Assembly (NCBI GenBank): GCA_023429995.1
Contig: JAEZCE010000038.1
Span: 1-50,992 of the forward strand
Direction of reading: 5' to 3'
Origin: Bacillota bacterium
GTDB lineage: Bacteria; Bacillota; UBA4882; UBA8346
Length of the DNA stretch: 50,992 bases
Shown piece by piece: positions 1-8,050 of the stretch. Positions within the stretch are counted from its first letter, which is position 1. The number at the start of each line of letters is the position of its first letter. Under the pieces are notes generated by a model that saw nothing but the letters and a program-made list of their open reading frames with translations, ran no database searches and was not told the origin of the DNA. The position numbers and the translations under genes are program-made.

Positions 1-2
1 TT

Positions 3-284
3 GGAAAAATTGTTCTGGTGCTTGATAATGCCCGAATTCATCATGCTAAGTTGCTTAAACCCTTTCTGGAAGAAAATCAAAACCGTCTTATACTTATGTA
101 TTTGCCACCCTACAGCCCGGACTTGAATCTTATCGAAGGGCTTTGGAAATGGCTTAAGGAAAAGGTTGTCTATAATGTATTTTATAAGTCAGTGCCCGAA
201 ATTTGAGCCAATGTCAATTCATTTCTTCTTTATGTTGATGCCAATCCGGACTTAGTCATTAATCGATTATGCTGTGTCCTGTAA
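3..284 (+). pseudogene. IS630-family transposase, C-terminal part, interrupted by a stop codon
   Basis: The reading frame is already open at the window edge and gives the C-terminal catalytic part of a DDE transposase of the IS630/Tc1-mariner type. The second catalytic Asp lies in V-L-D-N-A-R-I-H-H, and the last acidic residue in the motif LPPYSPDLNLIEGLW. A TGA at 204-206 stops the frame, but the same frame stays open for 25 more codons to TAA at 282-284. Those codons (ANVNSFLLYVDANPD... then VINRLC) look like the normal IS630 C-terminus, so the TGA is probably a CGA-to-TGA mutation. The N-terminus lies outside the window. Whether the copy still works cannot be judged; the lost tail suggests it does not. 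Confidence 0.8.
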
Positions 285-630
285 AAGTTACATAACTTTT
301 CTCAATTTATATATTTACAAAAAACAATTGTACTATGACCGATAACTTTCAAAGCCAATTAACATTTGAAAAAGGCATACCTTCATCTGGCCAGCACTTA
401 AGAGCCTAGTTAAAAGCATTGATTCACGCTAATGTTTTGATAAGTTATTCATCTCCCTTATCCTAATCTTCAATAGCTTTTTCACATGCAAGATTCGACA
501 GCTTCTTCGAAGTTTCTGTCAGATGCAATCAGGATGATAATATTTTACAGCACTTATTTAAATAGAGCTTTAACTATTTTGCTATATAGTATAAAATAAT
601 TGCATCTGCACTATTTTTTGTTTCACTATG
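285..630. other. AT-rich stretch with no recognisable gene
   Basis: About 350 bases between the transposase end and the intron remnant. It is AT-rich, has stops in all frames and shows no gene, terminator or clear repeat. The right end of the IS630 element should lie just after 284, but I could not define its terminal repeat or a duplicated TA target. Confidence 0.5.
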
Positions 631-819
631 ACAAATGTTAGACAACAGCGGTGATACGACTCCGCCTTGGGGCGCGCCAATTTCGCTTGAATAGAGGTCT
701 CCTTCTTCCAGGATACCCGCGGTAAGCCATTGCCGAATCAGTTTTTGCACTCTTGGGTCTGTCACTCGTTGTTCCACCAGGTTCATTAGCTTTTGATGGT
801 TGATGCTTCCAAAGGAGAT
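631..819 (-). pseudogene. Group II intron reverse transcriptase/maturase fragment
   Basis: About 63 codons match the middle of a group II intron-encoded reverse transcriptase: FGSINHQKLMNLVEQR, then the helix RVQKLIRQWLTAGILEEG, then GAPQGGVVSPLLSN, the RT motif just before the catalytic YADD block. A stop lies upstream, and downstream of LLSNIC the frame loses similarity, so the YADD motif, the maturase and the endonuclease domains are gone. It is a dead internal scrap. Its 5' end abuts the small HTH gene on the opposite strand, so a rearrangement junction lies near 820. Confidence 0.75.
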
Positions 820-825
820 TCAATA

Positions 826-1068
826 ATGGCATTTTCATTTAACCCATTGTGGAAATTACCGATCGATAAAGGGATGACCAAGAAAAAGCTACGAGTTACA
901 CTGAAACTTTCTCCCAATACGATGGCTAAAATGAGCAAGGGCGAGTATGTTTCAATGGAGGTATTACATAGAATTTGTGAATATTTTGAGGTTCAATCAT
1001 TATACACAATCTTCCACGAAAAAATCCACCCGCCGGGTGCCGATGTCATTGCCCCGGTAATAAATTAA
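826..1068 (+). CDS. Small XRE/Cro-type helix-turn-helix protein, probably with replaced C-terminus
   Basis: The ATG at 826 follows a good ribosome binding site (AAAGGAG, 8 nt away). The first ~55 residues match the short Cro/C1-type family that begins MAFSxNPLWKLxIDKGM and continues with a helix-turn-helix (L-S-P-N-T-M-A-K-M-S-K-G-E) and V-L-H-R-I-C-E-Y. Members are normally about 65-75 aa DNA-binding proteins. After residue 57 the sequence turns unrelated, because the frame runs antisense through the GxxExxY remnant. The C-terminus is therefore probably chimeric. The HTH itself is intact, so DNA binding is possible; the target is unknown. Confidence 0.6.
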   Translation: MAFSFNPLWKLPIDKGMTKKKLRVTLKLSPNTMAKMSKGEYVSMEVLHRICEYFEVQSLYTIFHEKIHPPGADVIAPVIN

Positions 1069-1140
1069 CATGGATTTCTCCCGTTCAAAATTCAGTCCTT
1101 CGGCTTCCATTTCCAGAGCTAAAGCTCTTAAGCTATTGAT
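1000..1140 (-). pseudogene. GxxExxY (PD-(D/E)XK-like) protein fragment
   Basis: The last ~45 codons of a minus-strand frame read ALALEMEAEGLNFEREKS, a short linker ending YYRGNDIG, then TRRVDFFVED. This fits the N-terminal half of GxxExxY proteins (PF13366), a PD-(D/E)XK nuclease-like family with the pattern FEREK...YKG...RADxxVE. The frame stops right after VEDCV, before the usual continuation into the IELKA core. Upstream the usual GPGxxExxY block is not recognisable. I read it as a truncated remnant. The match is by eye and short. Confidence 0.45.
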
Positions 1141-1356
1141 CCAAGATGCTAACGATGAGCATATCATGTTTGATATCACGATGTGGCTAGTGCAAAAATG
1201 GGGCAAAAGCTCCAGGCATCCGGCCAAAGCTATGGCGGGTTTAGTTACAAAAATCCACAACCCAAGCTCTGCAACGGATCCGCCTGACCTATAGACATTT
1301 AAAAGCAAAACCGGAAACTCCCAAACCAGTTGAAAGCCTCTCGTCTTCGATTCTAC

Positions 1357-2178
1357 TTATTCTATTCTGCCTTGTTGTTCTTGATAAAGCTTTGGCAGAA
1401 AAGCTGCTAAATTGTTATATTCGCATACATTGTGCCGCGCTAAGCCCTGCGGTATGACGGAAGGAATTTGAATATTGGGCGGCAATACCAAACATGGTTT
1501 TTTTTCAATCATCTGGTAGCCAATCCAAAAGCGGGAACGAAACTCCACCCCATCCGCAATTTCACGCACAAAATGCAACATGAAAGCTGGAGCTTTAGGC
1601 GCATCCGCTGGAGCCTGTATCGAAGCGGAAAGGCCATTTCCCGCAATAAGAGTGCCGAAAAACGGAGTTTTGCAACCCTCCACAGCAAAGCCGACCTCTT
1701 CCGGTGTTAAAAAATGAATAAAAATGTTTTCGGGTCCATTTCCTGTATCCTCTACGACATGATGGGTAAGGCCCTGAAACTTTTGTGTTAGCGGTAGACT
1801 TTGGTCTAGCACTTTCCTGCGATCTTCATCCATAATGGAAATACCATAATGGCCTTCAGGCCACCATAACTTATAACGCAAAGGCTCTAAGCTATGCCAA
1901 GCAAACCACCAATTCACCATATCAACCGTTACACCAGGCATTACTGTGTGATTGGCCACATAACCAGCTCCATTCGAAAGAACACACCAGCCGCTTTCGA
2001 CATCAAAATACCCAGGATTCAGTAACTCATCTAGATTTTCAACAGGCAGCGCCTTCTCTGGCGCAACCGGTATTTCATGCAACGCCAATTTTTCAGGTGC
2101 AGGCACAGCAGGTTCATAAAAATACTTCGCATACGATTTGGTTTTTTCTTCATCCGTCAAATCATTAAGATTATTCAT
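1357..2178 (-). CDS. PhlG / phloretin hydrolase family C-C hydrolase (DAPG hydrolase family)
   Basis: 273-aa protein of the 2,4-diacetylphloroglucinol hydrolase family, zinc enzymes that cleave the aryl-acyl C-C bond of acylphloroglucinols; the gut enzyme phloretin hydrolase belongs here. Visible family blocks are GYFDVESGWCVLSNGAGY, MPGVT, WWFAWHSLEPLRYK and the C-terminal ARHNVCEYNNLAAFLP. Candidate zinc ligands are H110, E143, H249 and E253: the H-x3-E pair and the H/E spacing fit the ligands described for Pseudomonas PhlG (H129, E160, H270, E274). The start is the ATG after AAGGGGATGGTGCT; an in-frame start 63 nt upstream has no such site. It is the last gene of an operon with an enoate-reductase-like flavoenzyme, 28 nt after the XapX gene. 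Substrate is inferred: phloretin or a related acylphloroglucinol. Confidence 0.85.
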   Translation of the reverse strand: MNNLNDLTDEEKTKSYAKYFYEPAVPAPEKLALHEIPVAPEKALPVENLDELLNPGYFDVESGWCVLSNGAGYVANHTVMPGVTVDMVNWWFAWHSLEPLRYKLWWPEGHYGISIMDEDRRKVLDQSLPLTQKFQGLTHHVVEDTGNGPENIFIHFLTPEEVGFAVEGCKTPFFGTLIAGNGLSASIQAPADAPKAPAFMLHFVREIADGVEFRSRFWIGYQMIEKKPCLVLPPNIQIPSVIPQGLARHNVCEYNNLAAFLPKLYQEQQGRIE

Positions 2179-2206
2179 AGCACCATCCCCTTTATTTTCT
2201 CTCCCA

Positions 2207-2365
2207 TTAATTCTTCCATAAACGCAAAAGTTGGTACCCAATAAACATGCCTACCGCTCCCAAGATTCCCGGCAGGGTCGGCGGAGCTGGCAACGGCAGC
2301 TTGACAAAGCCAAAAATAGCACCAACGATCAAGCCCCCGGACAAAGCCAAAATTGCTTCTGTCAT
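2207..2365 (-). CDS. XapX domain small membrane protein (52 aa)
   Basis: A 52-codon gene starting at ATG 2365-2363 behind AAGGGGAAATTGCGT and ending at TAA 2207-2209. The protein has two hydrophobic helices (about 4-20 and 32-49) joined by KLPLPAPPTLPGILG. This pattern, Gly-rich helix, F-x-K-L-P-x-P-A-P-P, then a second helix with GxxG, is the XapX/DUF1427 family. Some XapX genes sit near xanthosine uptake genes, but the function is unknown. Here it lies 13 nt behind the FMN reductase gene and 28 nt ahead of the PhlG-like gene, so it is co-transcribed with them. A small membrane partner for uptake of the aromatic substrate is possible but not shown. Confidence 0.8.
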   Translation of the reverse strand: MTEAILALSGGLIVGAIFGFVKLPLPAPPTLPGILGAVGMFIGYQLLRLWKN

Positions 2366-2378
2366 ACGCAATTTCCCC

Positions 2379-3320
2379 TTATTTCTTCTCTATTGTCGCC
2401 AGTTTGTACGCAGTATACTTTTTACATTTTTCTTCAATGATACCAATATTGTTAAAGTATTTTTTCATCGTATCTTGTATTTCAAAAAAATGATCCTTGG
2501 CGCCGCTGCCATTGAGCATGGATTTTCTATGCCCGTTTGGTTCGATCACAAACTTCCATTTTCCCCGTTCATCCTTTTCCAGATCACCACCACAGTGGCA
2601 GATAGGACACTCAATGGTAAATCCTCCATCATTCCAATACGGTCCACCCAGTGATAGTACATTGGAGTGGCAGTTTGGGCACCATCCCAGGTCTTCATCA
2701 CCAAGGAAGGAAACCTCCTCATAATTCTTACTACCATTCACAAGATTTTCGCCCACCTTAGCCGCCCTTTCCAAGGCTTTGTCATCCAGCAAAATCTGCC
2801 CCGGCCTTGGCGCACGGTTTACCATAACTTGGTCGACCACTTTAATATCCTGGGACAACAAGGTAATATTCACGCTTTCTAAAGTCAGTGACATCCAGCT
2901 GCGGGTTGATCCTCCGTTGCCGATAATGGCGCCAACACGATGGCGGAAATAAGCCTGATTCCCCACTTGTTTGTGAAAGTTCGGTTCATAGGCTATAAAA
3001 CGATCGGCAAACACGCGGTAGATTCCAGCCGGCATAAAGGAATAGGCAGGAACTGTCACCAAGATCCCGTCCGCTGCCAACCACTCCTGCATAATCATAT
3101 CCATGTCATCTTTATTTTTGTACACACATTCCGGTGATTCGCCCTTTTGCGTAAACTTGACGGTACAAGCTTCACAACCAGCGCAGGGTTTTATGGTATA
3201 ATCATGCAAATTAATCATTTTTACCTCTGCACCGAGTTCCTCGGCTCTCATCAGCGCTGCCTTGGTTAAAATCTCACCATTTCCATTTTTTCTGCCTGCA
3301 ATGACTGCTAAAATTTTCAT
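2379..3320 (-). CDS. Flavodoxin-fold FMN reductase / iron-sulfur flavoprotein with C-terminal zinc ribbon
   Basis: 313 aa. The N-terminal ~190 residues form an NADPH-dependent FMN reductase/ISF-type flavodoxin domain: MKILAVIAGRKNGNGEIL binds FMN phosphate, and C46, C49, C52 and C65 (KPCAGCEAC ... PEC) match the compact cysteine motif of iron-sulfur flavoproteins. The C-terminal ~100 residues hold GWCPNC and ECPIC, a zinc-ribbon or rubredoxin-like knuckle that the small family members lack. It lies 21 nt downstream of the enoate-reductase-like gene and probably passes electrons to or from it; that role is inferred from position. The start ATG follows a modest site (GGAGAAAATAAA). Confidence 0.8.
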   Translation of the reverse strand: MKILAVIAGRKNGNGEILTKAALMRAEELGAEVKMINLHDYTIKPCAGCEACTVKFTQKGESPECVYKNKDDMDMIMQEWLAADGILVTVPAYSFMPAGIYRVFADRFIAYEPNFHKQVGNQAYFRHRVGAIIGNGGSTRSWMSLTLESVNITLLSQDIKVVDQVMVNRAPRPGQILLDDKALERAAKVGENLVNGSKNYEEVSFLGDEDLGWCPNCHSNVLSLGGPYWNDGGFTIECPICHCGGDLEKDERGKWKFVIEPNGHRKSMLNGSGAKDHFFEIQDTMKKYFNNIGIIEEKCKKYTAYKLATIEKK

Positions 3321-3341
3321 TTTATTTTCTCCATTATATTA

Positions 3342-5342
3342 TTAAATTTCTACTGCTGTATCAAATCCAGCATGAACAGCTGCATATACATTGCCAATCT
3401 GTTTACAATCACCAATAACATAAACTTCAGTTTCAGGTATCACGTGCCGTAATTCAGCTACTTTATCTCTCTGCGGTCTCATACCTAAGGCTAATGCTAC
3501 CGTATCAGCCTGATACTCTTTCCACTCAAATTTGGAATTGATTGTTTTTATACCAATATCCGTAATTTCTTCCAACTTGGTATTGGTCACGATTTTGACA
3601 TTATGCTCGGCTAATAAAGATTGCAAAGAAAATCTATTGATGAGCGAGGCCCCATTGAATAATGCTTCGGGTCCCTGCATTTCTAACAAGGTTACGTCTT
3701 TGCCTTCCATGGCCAGAGCCAAAGCGGACTCGGCGCCAGTCAAGCCCCCGCCAATCACAATTACTTTTTCCCCAACCTTCACTCTTCCGCAATCAATATC
3801 ACCTGCCCAATGTACATGGCTTTTATGGATACCCGGAACATTGGGAATAAACGGAGTCGATCCTACGGCGATTATCAAGGCATCCGGCGTTTCCTTCGTT
3901 AATAAATCTTTGGTAACCTCGGTATTTAATTTTACGGTGGCGCCGCACTTTAAAGTCTGAGCAACCATCCAATCCAAGAAATTTCTTAAATCCTGTTTAA
4001 AGACAAGATCGGTTGCATGCCTTAGCATGCCCCCTAAAGCTCCTTCTTTTTCATATAAGGTAACCTCATGTCCCCGTGATACAGCTGTAAGAGCTGCCTG
4101 CATGCCTGCCGGGCCGCCGCCAACGATGGCAACTTTTTTCAAAGTTTTGGCTTTCGGAATGCTACCGCCTAAAAACTCGGTTTCCCGTCCGTTAATCGGA
4201 TTAACGGCACAGCGCGTTTTCTTAAAAAAAGCAGACCGGCCGCAGCAGGTATTACAACGCACACAAGGACGGACGTCTTCCAATTTACCGAGCGCGCTTT
4301 TGCGCATAAATTCGGGGTCTGCCACAAAAGGCCGTGCCATAGCAACAAAATCGACGAAACCGCGGGAAAGAATCTCTTCCGCATTAGCTAAATTCATAAC
4401 TGAGCCTACCGCCGTTATATACAGGCCATCGCCTATCGCTTTTCTTATTGCTTCAGCATAATGAATATTCGGCATATACGGCACATACAACGGCTGAATC
4501 ATATGCTGTATGGTAAACGGATTGGGCAACATGCCTACGGAAACGTGCAAAATGTCAATTTTATCTTTTATCATCTTGACAAACTCAATGACTTCCTCCG
4601 GATGCATGCCGCCATCAACCAATTCGTCAGCGCTAATGCGATATTCAATAATAAAACTTTTACCAACTCTTTTGCGCATGGCATCCAATAACTCCATACA
4701 GAAACGGGCTCTGTTCTCAAGATTTCCGCCATAGCGGTCCACCCGTTTATTTACATATGACGATAAAAACTGGGCGGGCAACATCCCATGCGCACCATGC
4801 ACCATTACCATTTTAAAGCCGCTGTCTTTACAGCGTCCTGCCGCCGCCGCATAATCCTGAATGGTTTGGTTAATTAGCGGAATACTCATTTCCTCTACTT
4901 CTGCCGGCGTTTTGCCCTGTAATTTGGAAAAATACTCATCAATTTCAGCCGGCTTAGGCGTGGAACTGACAGGCTTCAACCCTTTGCTTGCCAGATTCAT
5001 GGAATTAGAAAAACGTCCGCCGTGATTTAATTCAATGGAAATAACAGCTCCATAACGCTGTATTTCATCAGCTAAATCATCAAGCCCCATTTTTACATTA
5101 TCATCGCCTAAATTAAGCTGTCCCTCATGATCCATGGCATATGTCCAATTTACCGCCGAATCCCCTACAGTAACAATACCCGCCCCACCTTTGGCAAAAG
5201 GTTTGTAAAACTCAATAAGTTCTTTGGTGACCCAGCCCTCCGGCGTCGCCATGCAGGGTACCATCGGTGAAGTTTGAATACGGTTTTTAAACTCCACCCC
5301 TTTAATCGTAATTGACGAAAAAACATGACTATACTTATTCAT
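3342..5342 (-). CDS. Old-yellow-enzyme family enoate reductase (FMN, 4Fe-4S, FAD)
   Basis: 666 aa, the size of 2-enoate reductase, 2,4-dienoyl-CoA reductase, BaiCD-like proteins and the flavonoid enoate reductase of gut Clostridia. Residues 1-340 are the FMN barrel (ELNHGGR, VMVHGAHGMLPAQFLS with the family H-x-A-H-G motif, VDRYGGNLENRARF). C360, C363, C366/C367 and C378 bind the 4Fe-4S cluster (RPCVRCNTCCGR). Two Rossmann folds follow: VAIVGGGPAGMQAA (FAD) and VIVIGGGLTGAESA (NAD(P)H). The likely reaction is NAD(P)H reduction of an alpha,beta-unsaturated carbonyl. The start is ATG 5342, 8 nt after AAGGGG; a GTG 9 nt upstream overlaps that site. First gene of the operon, divergent from a LysR regulator. 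Substrate unknown; a chalcone or cinnamate type fits the PhlG-like neighbour. Confidence 0.88.
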   Translation of the reverse strand: MNKYSHVFSSITIKGVEFKNRIQTSPMVPCMATPEGWVTKELIEFYKPFAKGGAGIVTVGDSAVNWTYAMDHEGQLNLGDDNVKMGLDDLADEIQRYGAVISIELNHGGRFSNSMNLASKGLKPVSSTPKPAEIDEYFSKLQGKTPAEVEEMSIPLINQTIQDYAAAAGRCKDSGFKMVMVHGAHGMLPAQFLSSYVNKRVDRYGGNLENRARFCMELLDAMRKRVGKSFIIEYRISADELVDGGMHPEEVIEFVKMIKDKIDILHVSVGMLPNPFTIQHMIQPLYVPYMPNIHYAEAIRKAIGDGLYITAVGSVMNLANAEEILSRGFVDFVAMARPFVADPEFMRKSALGKLEDVRPCVRCNTCCGRSAFFKKTRCAVNPINGRETEFLGGSIPKAKTLKKVAIVGGGPAGMQAALTAVSRGHEVTLYEKEGALGGMLRHATDLVFKQDLRNFLDWMVAQTLKCGATVKLNTEVTKDLLTKETPDALIIAVGSTPFIPNVPGIHKSHVHWAGDIDCGRVKVGEKVIVIGGGLTGAESALALAMEGKDVTLLEMQGPEALFNGASLINRFSLQSLLAEHNVKIVTNTKLEEITDIGIKTINSKFEWKEYQADTVALALGMRPQRDKVAELRHVIPETEVYVIGDCKQIGNVYAAVHAGFDTAVEI

Positions 5343-5670
5343 CTCTAACACCCCTTTTTTATCACACCGCTTATCAAAAGTCCGGCTTTATGTTTGTGAA
5401 ATTTTGAACATAGTTTAGTCTCGATTGTTATTATAATCGTATCTTATAGCATCGTAAAATATATAAATTAAGTAGAATAAGAAGAAAAACTTATTAATGT
5501 AGATCAAACACTTTCATTTTTTAAAGCAACCAAAAAAAAGGTAACGTTCCGGTAAATTTTCAAAAAAACCTATAGCTGATTGGCCCAAAATGTTATACTT
5601 TCATAGATACTCAAAAATAAAACACACTTTACAATAACATATATTATATTTCCTGTTGATGAGGTGGAAC
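5343..5670. promoter_or_regulatory. Divergent promoter region between enoate reductase operon and LysR gene
   Basis: A 328-base AT-rich region between two diverging start codons, the normal place for LysR operators. It holds the interrupted palindrome CGATT-N8-AATCG at 5422-5439, which fits the general T-N11-A shape of LysR boxes. No single convincing -35/-10 pair stood out. Nothing coding is seen. Confidence 0.5.
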
Positions 5671-6582
5671 ATGAATATTCGCCAATTTCAATATTTCATT
5701 TCCGTTGCGGAGCATCTTAGTTTTACCAAGGCGGCCAAAGAACACTTTATTGCACAAACGGCTATGAGCCAACAAATAGCCGCAATTGAAAAACAGCTCG
5801 GCGTCAAGCTTTTTTTACGCAGCAATCGTTCCGTCCAGCTCACTGCAGCCGGCAACATATTCTTAAGAGAAGCGAAACTTATCGTTTCCCTCACAGATGA
5901 GGCAATCCGCAAAACTCAACATGCCGCTTCCGGTATTGTGGGAAGTTTAAAAATAGGGTTCTTAGGACCCAATGAAAAACATTTCTTACCTCATCTAATT
6001 AGAAATTTTCGCAGCACTTACCCCAATATTAGCTTAAACTTTATCCAAGATAATACCGAAACTATTAATTCCTATATAAAGCGGGGATTACTGGATATTG
6101 CCTTTACTGATTCGTATAACCTTGATGAAATTTCTGATTTTCATTGGAAACTTATTTGCAGTGATCCCATCTGTGTTGTTCTCCATCGTGAACATCCTTT
6201 AGCCAATGAAACTAAAATTAGCTTATCCGCTTTGGTGCACGAAGCATTTGTCACTATTGATTCTCAGGAATATCATAACGCGTTCAGCCATATGCTTGAT
6301 TTCATCACCAGCAAAGGTGGCTTTACTCCCCAAATTATCAGTCAACATCGCCATCCTGAAACCGTTCTGCTCATGATTGAAGCCGGTGTCGGCATAGCCT
6401 TACTTCCCCATTACTTTTTAAATGCCTATGTAAATCCCGACCTCAAGTTTATCGAATTAGAAGGTGAAGGGGATTTCGTTCATACCATTGTAACTTGGCA
6501 AAAACAACATACCAACCCATCCATTCCACTGTTTTTGAACCAGCTTGCTACCATCCTAGACGAACGAAAATCTTCCTATTAA
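5671..6582 (+). CDS. LysR family transcriptional regulator
   Basis: 303 aa. The N-terminal winged helix-turn-helix is typical: MNIRQFQYFISVAEHLSFTK, then A-A-K-E-H-F-I-A-Q-T-A-M-S-Q-Q-I-A-A-I-E and LGVKLFLRSNRSVQLTAAG. Residues from ~90 form the LysR substrate-binding fold (GSLKIGFLGPNE, GLLDIAFTD, EAGVGIALLPHYF). The start is ATG 5671 just after GAGGTGG; an ATG 12 nt upstream has no site. It diverges from the enoate reductase/PhlG-like operon and probably controls it in response to an aromatic or enoate inducer, which is inferred from position. Confidence 0.9.
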   Translation: MNIRQFQYFISVAEHLSFTKAAKEHFIAQTAMSQQIAAIEKQLGVKLFLRSNRSVQLTAAGNIFLREAKLIVSLTDEAIRKTQHAASGIVGSLKIGFLGPNEKHFLPHLIRNFRSTYPNISLNFIQDNTETINSYIKRGLLDIAFTDSYNLDEISDFHWKLICSDPICVVLHREHPLANETKISLSALVHEAFVTIDSQEYHNAFSHMLDFITSKGGFTPQIISQHRHPETVLLMIEAGVGIALLPHYFLNAYVNPDLKFIELEGEGDFVHTIVTWQKQHTNPSIPLFLNQLATILDERKSSY

Positions 6583-6603
6583 ATTTACTTTCAAGGTAGA
6601 AGT

Positions 6604-6620
6604 CGCGTCTAAAAGACGCG
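6604..6620 (+). terminator. Hairpin after the LysR gene
   Basis: Perfect 7-bp stem CGCGTCT / AGACGCG with an AAA loop, 21 nt after the LysR stop. Only a short T run follows (TTTGTC), so it may be a weak terminator or just an mRNA-end hairpin. Confidence 0.55.
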
Positions 6621-6926
6621 TTTGTCAACCGATTGACTCATGCCGTTCAGGTCGCTGATGGGGTAAGTTGATCACACTTTGATCTTCTCCACTCCCCGCC
6701 CAATCAAGGCCACCCAATATCCTCGCGCATGTGCGCGCACAATATCCCGCCCATCAATGTCTGGCTGTATATCAACTCATCCTGGCGATTCATCGGTTCT
6801 GTCCGAGAGCAGTCGAAACGATCCAACCTTTCTTGACCTGCCGGAGTTAACTCTTCATTCAGTTGTTTGATGAAGGGCGGCCCTTCTCTACCGGTACGGT
6901 AGGTAAAAACAAGAATTCCATATATA
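6621..6926. other. No supported gene
   Basis: About 300 bases between two hairpins. A minus-strand open frame of 85 codons crosses it (start in the 6927-6958 hairpin, no ribosome binding site), and its peptide matches nothing I know. It may be decayed DNA. Confidence 0.4.
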
Positions 6927-6958
6927 AAGGGTATGAGGAACAAAAACCTCATACCCTT
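6927..6958. terminator. Strong hairpin downstream of azlD
   Basis: Perfect 12-bp stem AAGGGTATGAGG / CCTCATACCCTT with an 8-base loop, 43 nt past the azlD stop. In the minus direction it is followed by TTATATATGG, so the U tract is poor, but position and stability fit the end of the MocR-azlC-azlD operon. Confidence 0.6.
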
Positions 6959-7000
6959 CATTTTTATGATATCCAGCGCAGTGCGGATTGAAATGCAACC

Positions 7001-7321
7001 CTACCCCGCCAGCCACACGGTCAAGCCTACAGTCAATACCCCCGTCAGAACGGCAATTAAAGTGTTTTTGCTAAAATAAGCGACCAGTCCGGTTATAATG
7101 GCCGCAATCAGATAATCGTTTTTGAATGAAATATTTAAGCGACTATTATGGATTAAAACAAAGGGTACAATTAATGCCGTTAATATGGCCGGGGCCAAAT
7201 AACGCAAATAGCGCTCAACGGGTTTGGGTACTTTTTTCCCCGCAAACATCAGTAACGGAAAACGGGTGCAATAGGTAACCAGCGCGGCCCCGGCTATGAC
7301 CAAAATGATTTCATTATTCAT
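7001..7321 (-). CDS. azlD: AzlD family branched-chain amino acid export subunit
   Basis: 106-aa, very hydrophobic protein with about four membrane helices and the AzlD signature TRFPLLMFAGKKVPKPVERYLRYLAPAI (key residues R-F-P, then L-R-Y-L-A-P-A). AzlD is the small partner of AzlC in exporters of branched-chain amino acids or their analogues. The start is ATG 7321 after GGAGGTGGCCCAAA; it lies 8 nt inside the 3' end of azlC, a usual sign of translational coupling. An in-frame start 24 nt upstream has no site. Confidence 0.88.
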   Translation of the reverse strand: MNNEIILVIAGAALVTYCTRFPLLMFAGKKVPKPVERYLRYLAPAILTALIVPFVLIHNSRLNISFKNDYLIAAIITGLVAYFSKNTLIAVLTGVLTVGLTVWLAG

Positions 7322-8033
7322 TTTGGGCCACCTCCATCCGGACATTTTTCCACTGGGAAATTTGTTCCGTCAAAAATCCGCTTCCGCTTGCTACAATGGC
7401 AGCAATGATGATGTACCACTTTCCCGGGAGGTATGCGCTTCCTATCACCGAGATTACTGCGGCCGTTAAAACCGTTATCGCAACCGGCCAATCGATAATC
7501 AAAGGAGCCAGCATTCCTATAAACGCCGCCGCAAAAGCAAAATCCAACGCATGGCCCAGTTGAGGCGGTATGATATTGCCGCAAAAATAGCCGAACACTC
7601 CCGAGCTGCACCAAAAGATATAAACGGAAAGGCCGCTCCCTAAAAAATATAGCGCCGACGGCTTATTCTGTTGATAATAACTATAGGTAACCGCATAACT
7701 TTCGTCGGTCATGAAATAAGCGTTAATCAATTTCGCCGGTTTGGAATGCCCCTTCAGATAAGGCGCTAATGAAGCAGCCATTAAATAATGACGCAGATTG
7801 ACGATAAACACCGTAATAATCACCATCCAGGAACCGCATCCGGCCATCAGCATCTGAACGGCTGTCATCTGAGACGCCCCGGCAAATACCCCCAGCGACA
7901 TGAATAATGTCGCCCAAATCGATAAATGGATCTTTTGAGCTAAAACTCCATATACAATCCCATATAGAAACACGCTGATACCTAAAGGTAACGTATCCCT
8001 GAATCCTTTAAAAAACAAAGCGAATCTTTTCAT
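7314..8033 (-). CDS. azlC: AzlC family branched-chain amino acid permease, large subunit
   Basis: 239 aa with about seven membrane helices. The N-terminus FKGFRDTLPLGISVFLYGIVYG and the stretch FAGASQMTAVQ...NLRHYLMAASLAPYL carry the AzlC family motifs (GASQ and LRHYLMAAS). It pairs with AzlD to export amino acids. It starts 17 nt after the MocR-type regulator gene and overlaps azlD, so the three form one operon. The transported substrate cannot be told from sequence; export of valine, leucine, isoleucine or a toxic analogue is known for relatives. Confidence 0.9.
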   Translation of the reverse strand: MKRFALFFKGFRDTLPLGISVFLYGIVYGVLAQKIHLSIWATLFMSLGVFAGASQMTAVQMLMAGCGSWMVIITVFIVNLRHYLMAASLAPYLKGHSKPAKLINAYFMTDESYAVTYSYYQQNKPSALYFLGSGLSVYIFWCSSGVFGYFCGNIIPPQLGHALDFAFAAAFIGMLAPLIIDWPVAITVLTAAVISVIGSAYLPGKWYIIIAAIVASGSGFLTEQISQWKNVRMEVAQNE

Positions 8034-8050
8034 GGTCCCTCCATTTCAGA

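Noticed and set aside
6704..6961. 85-codon minus-strand frame between LysR and azlD
   Set aside because: The start lies in a perfect terminator-like hairpin, no ribosome binding site is present, and the peptide matches no family I know.
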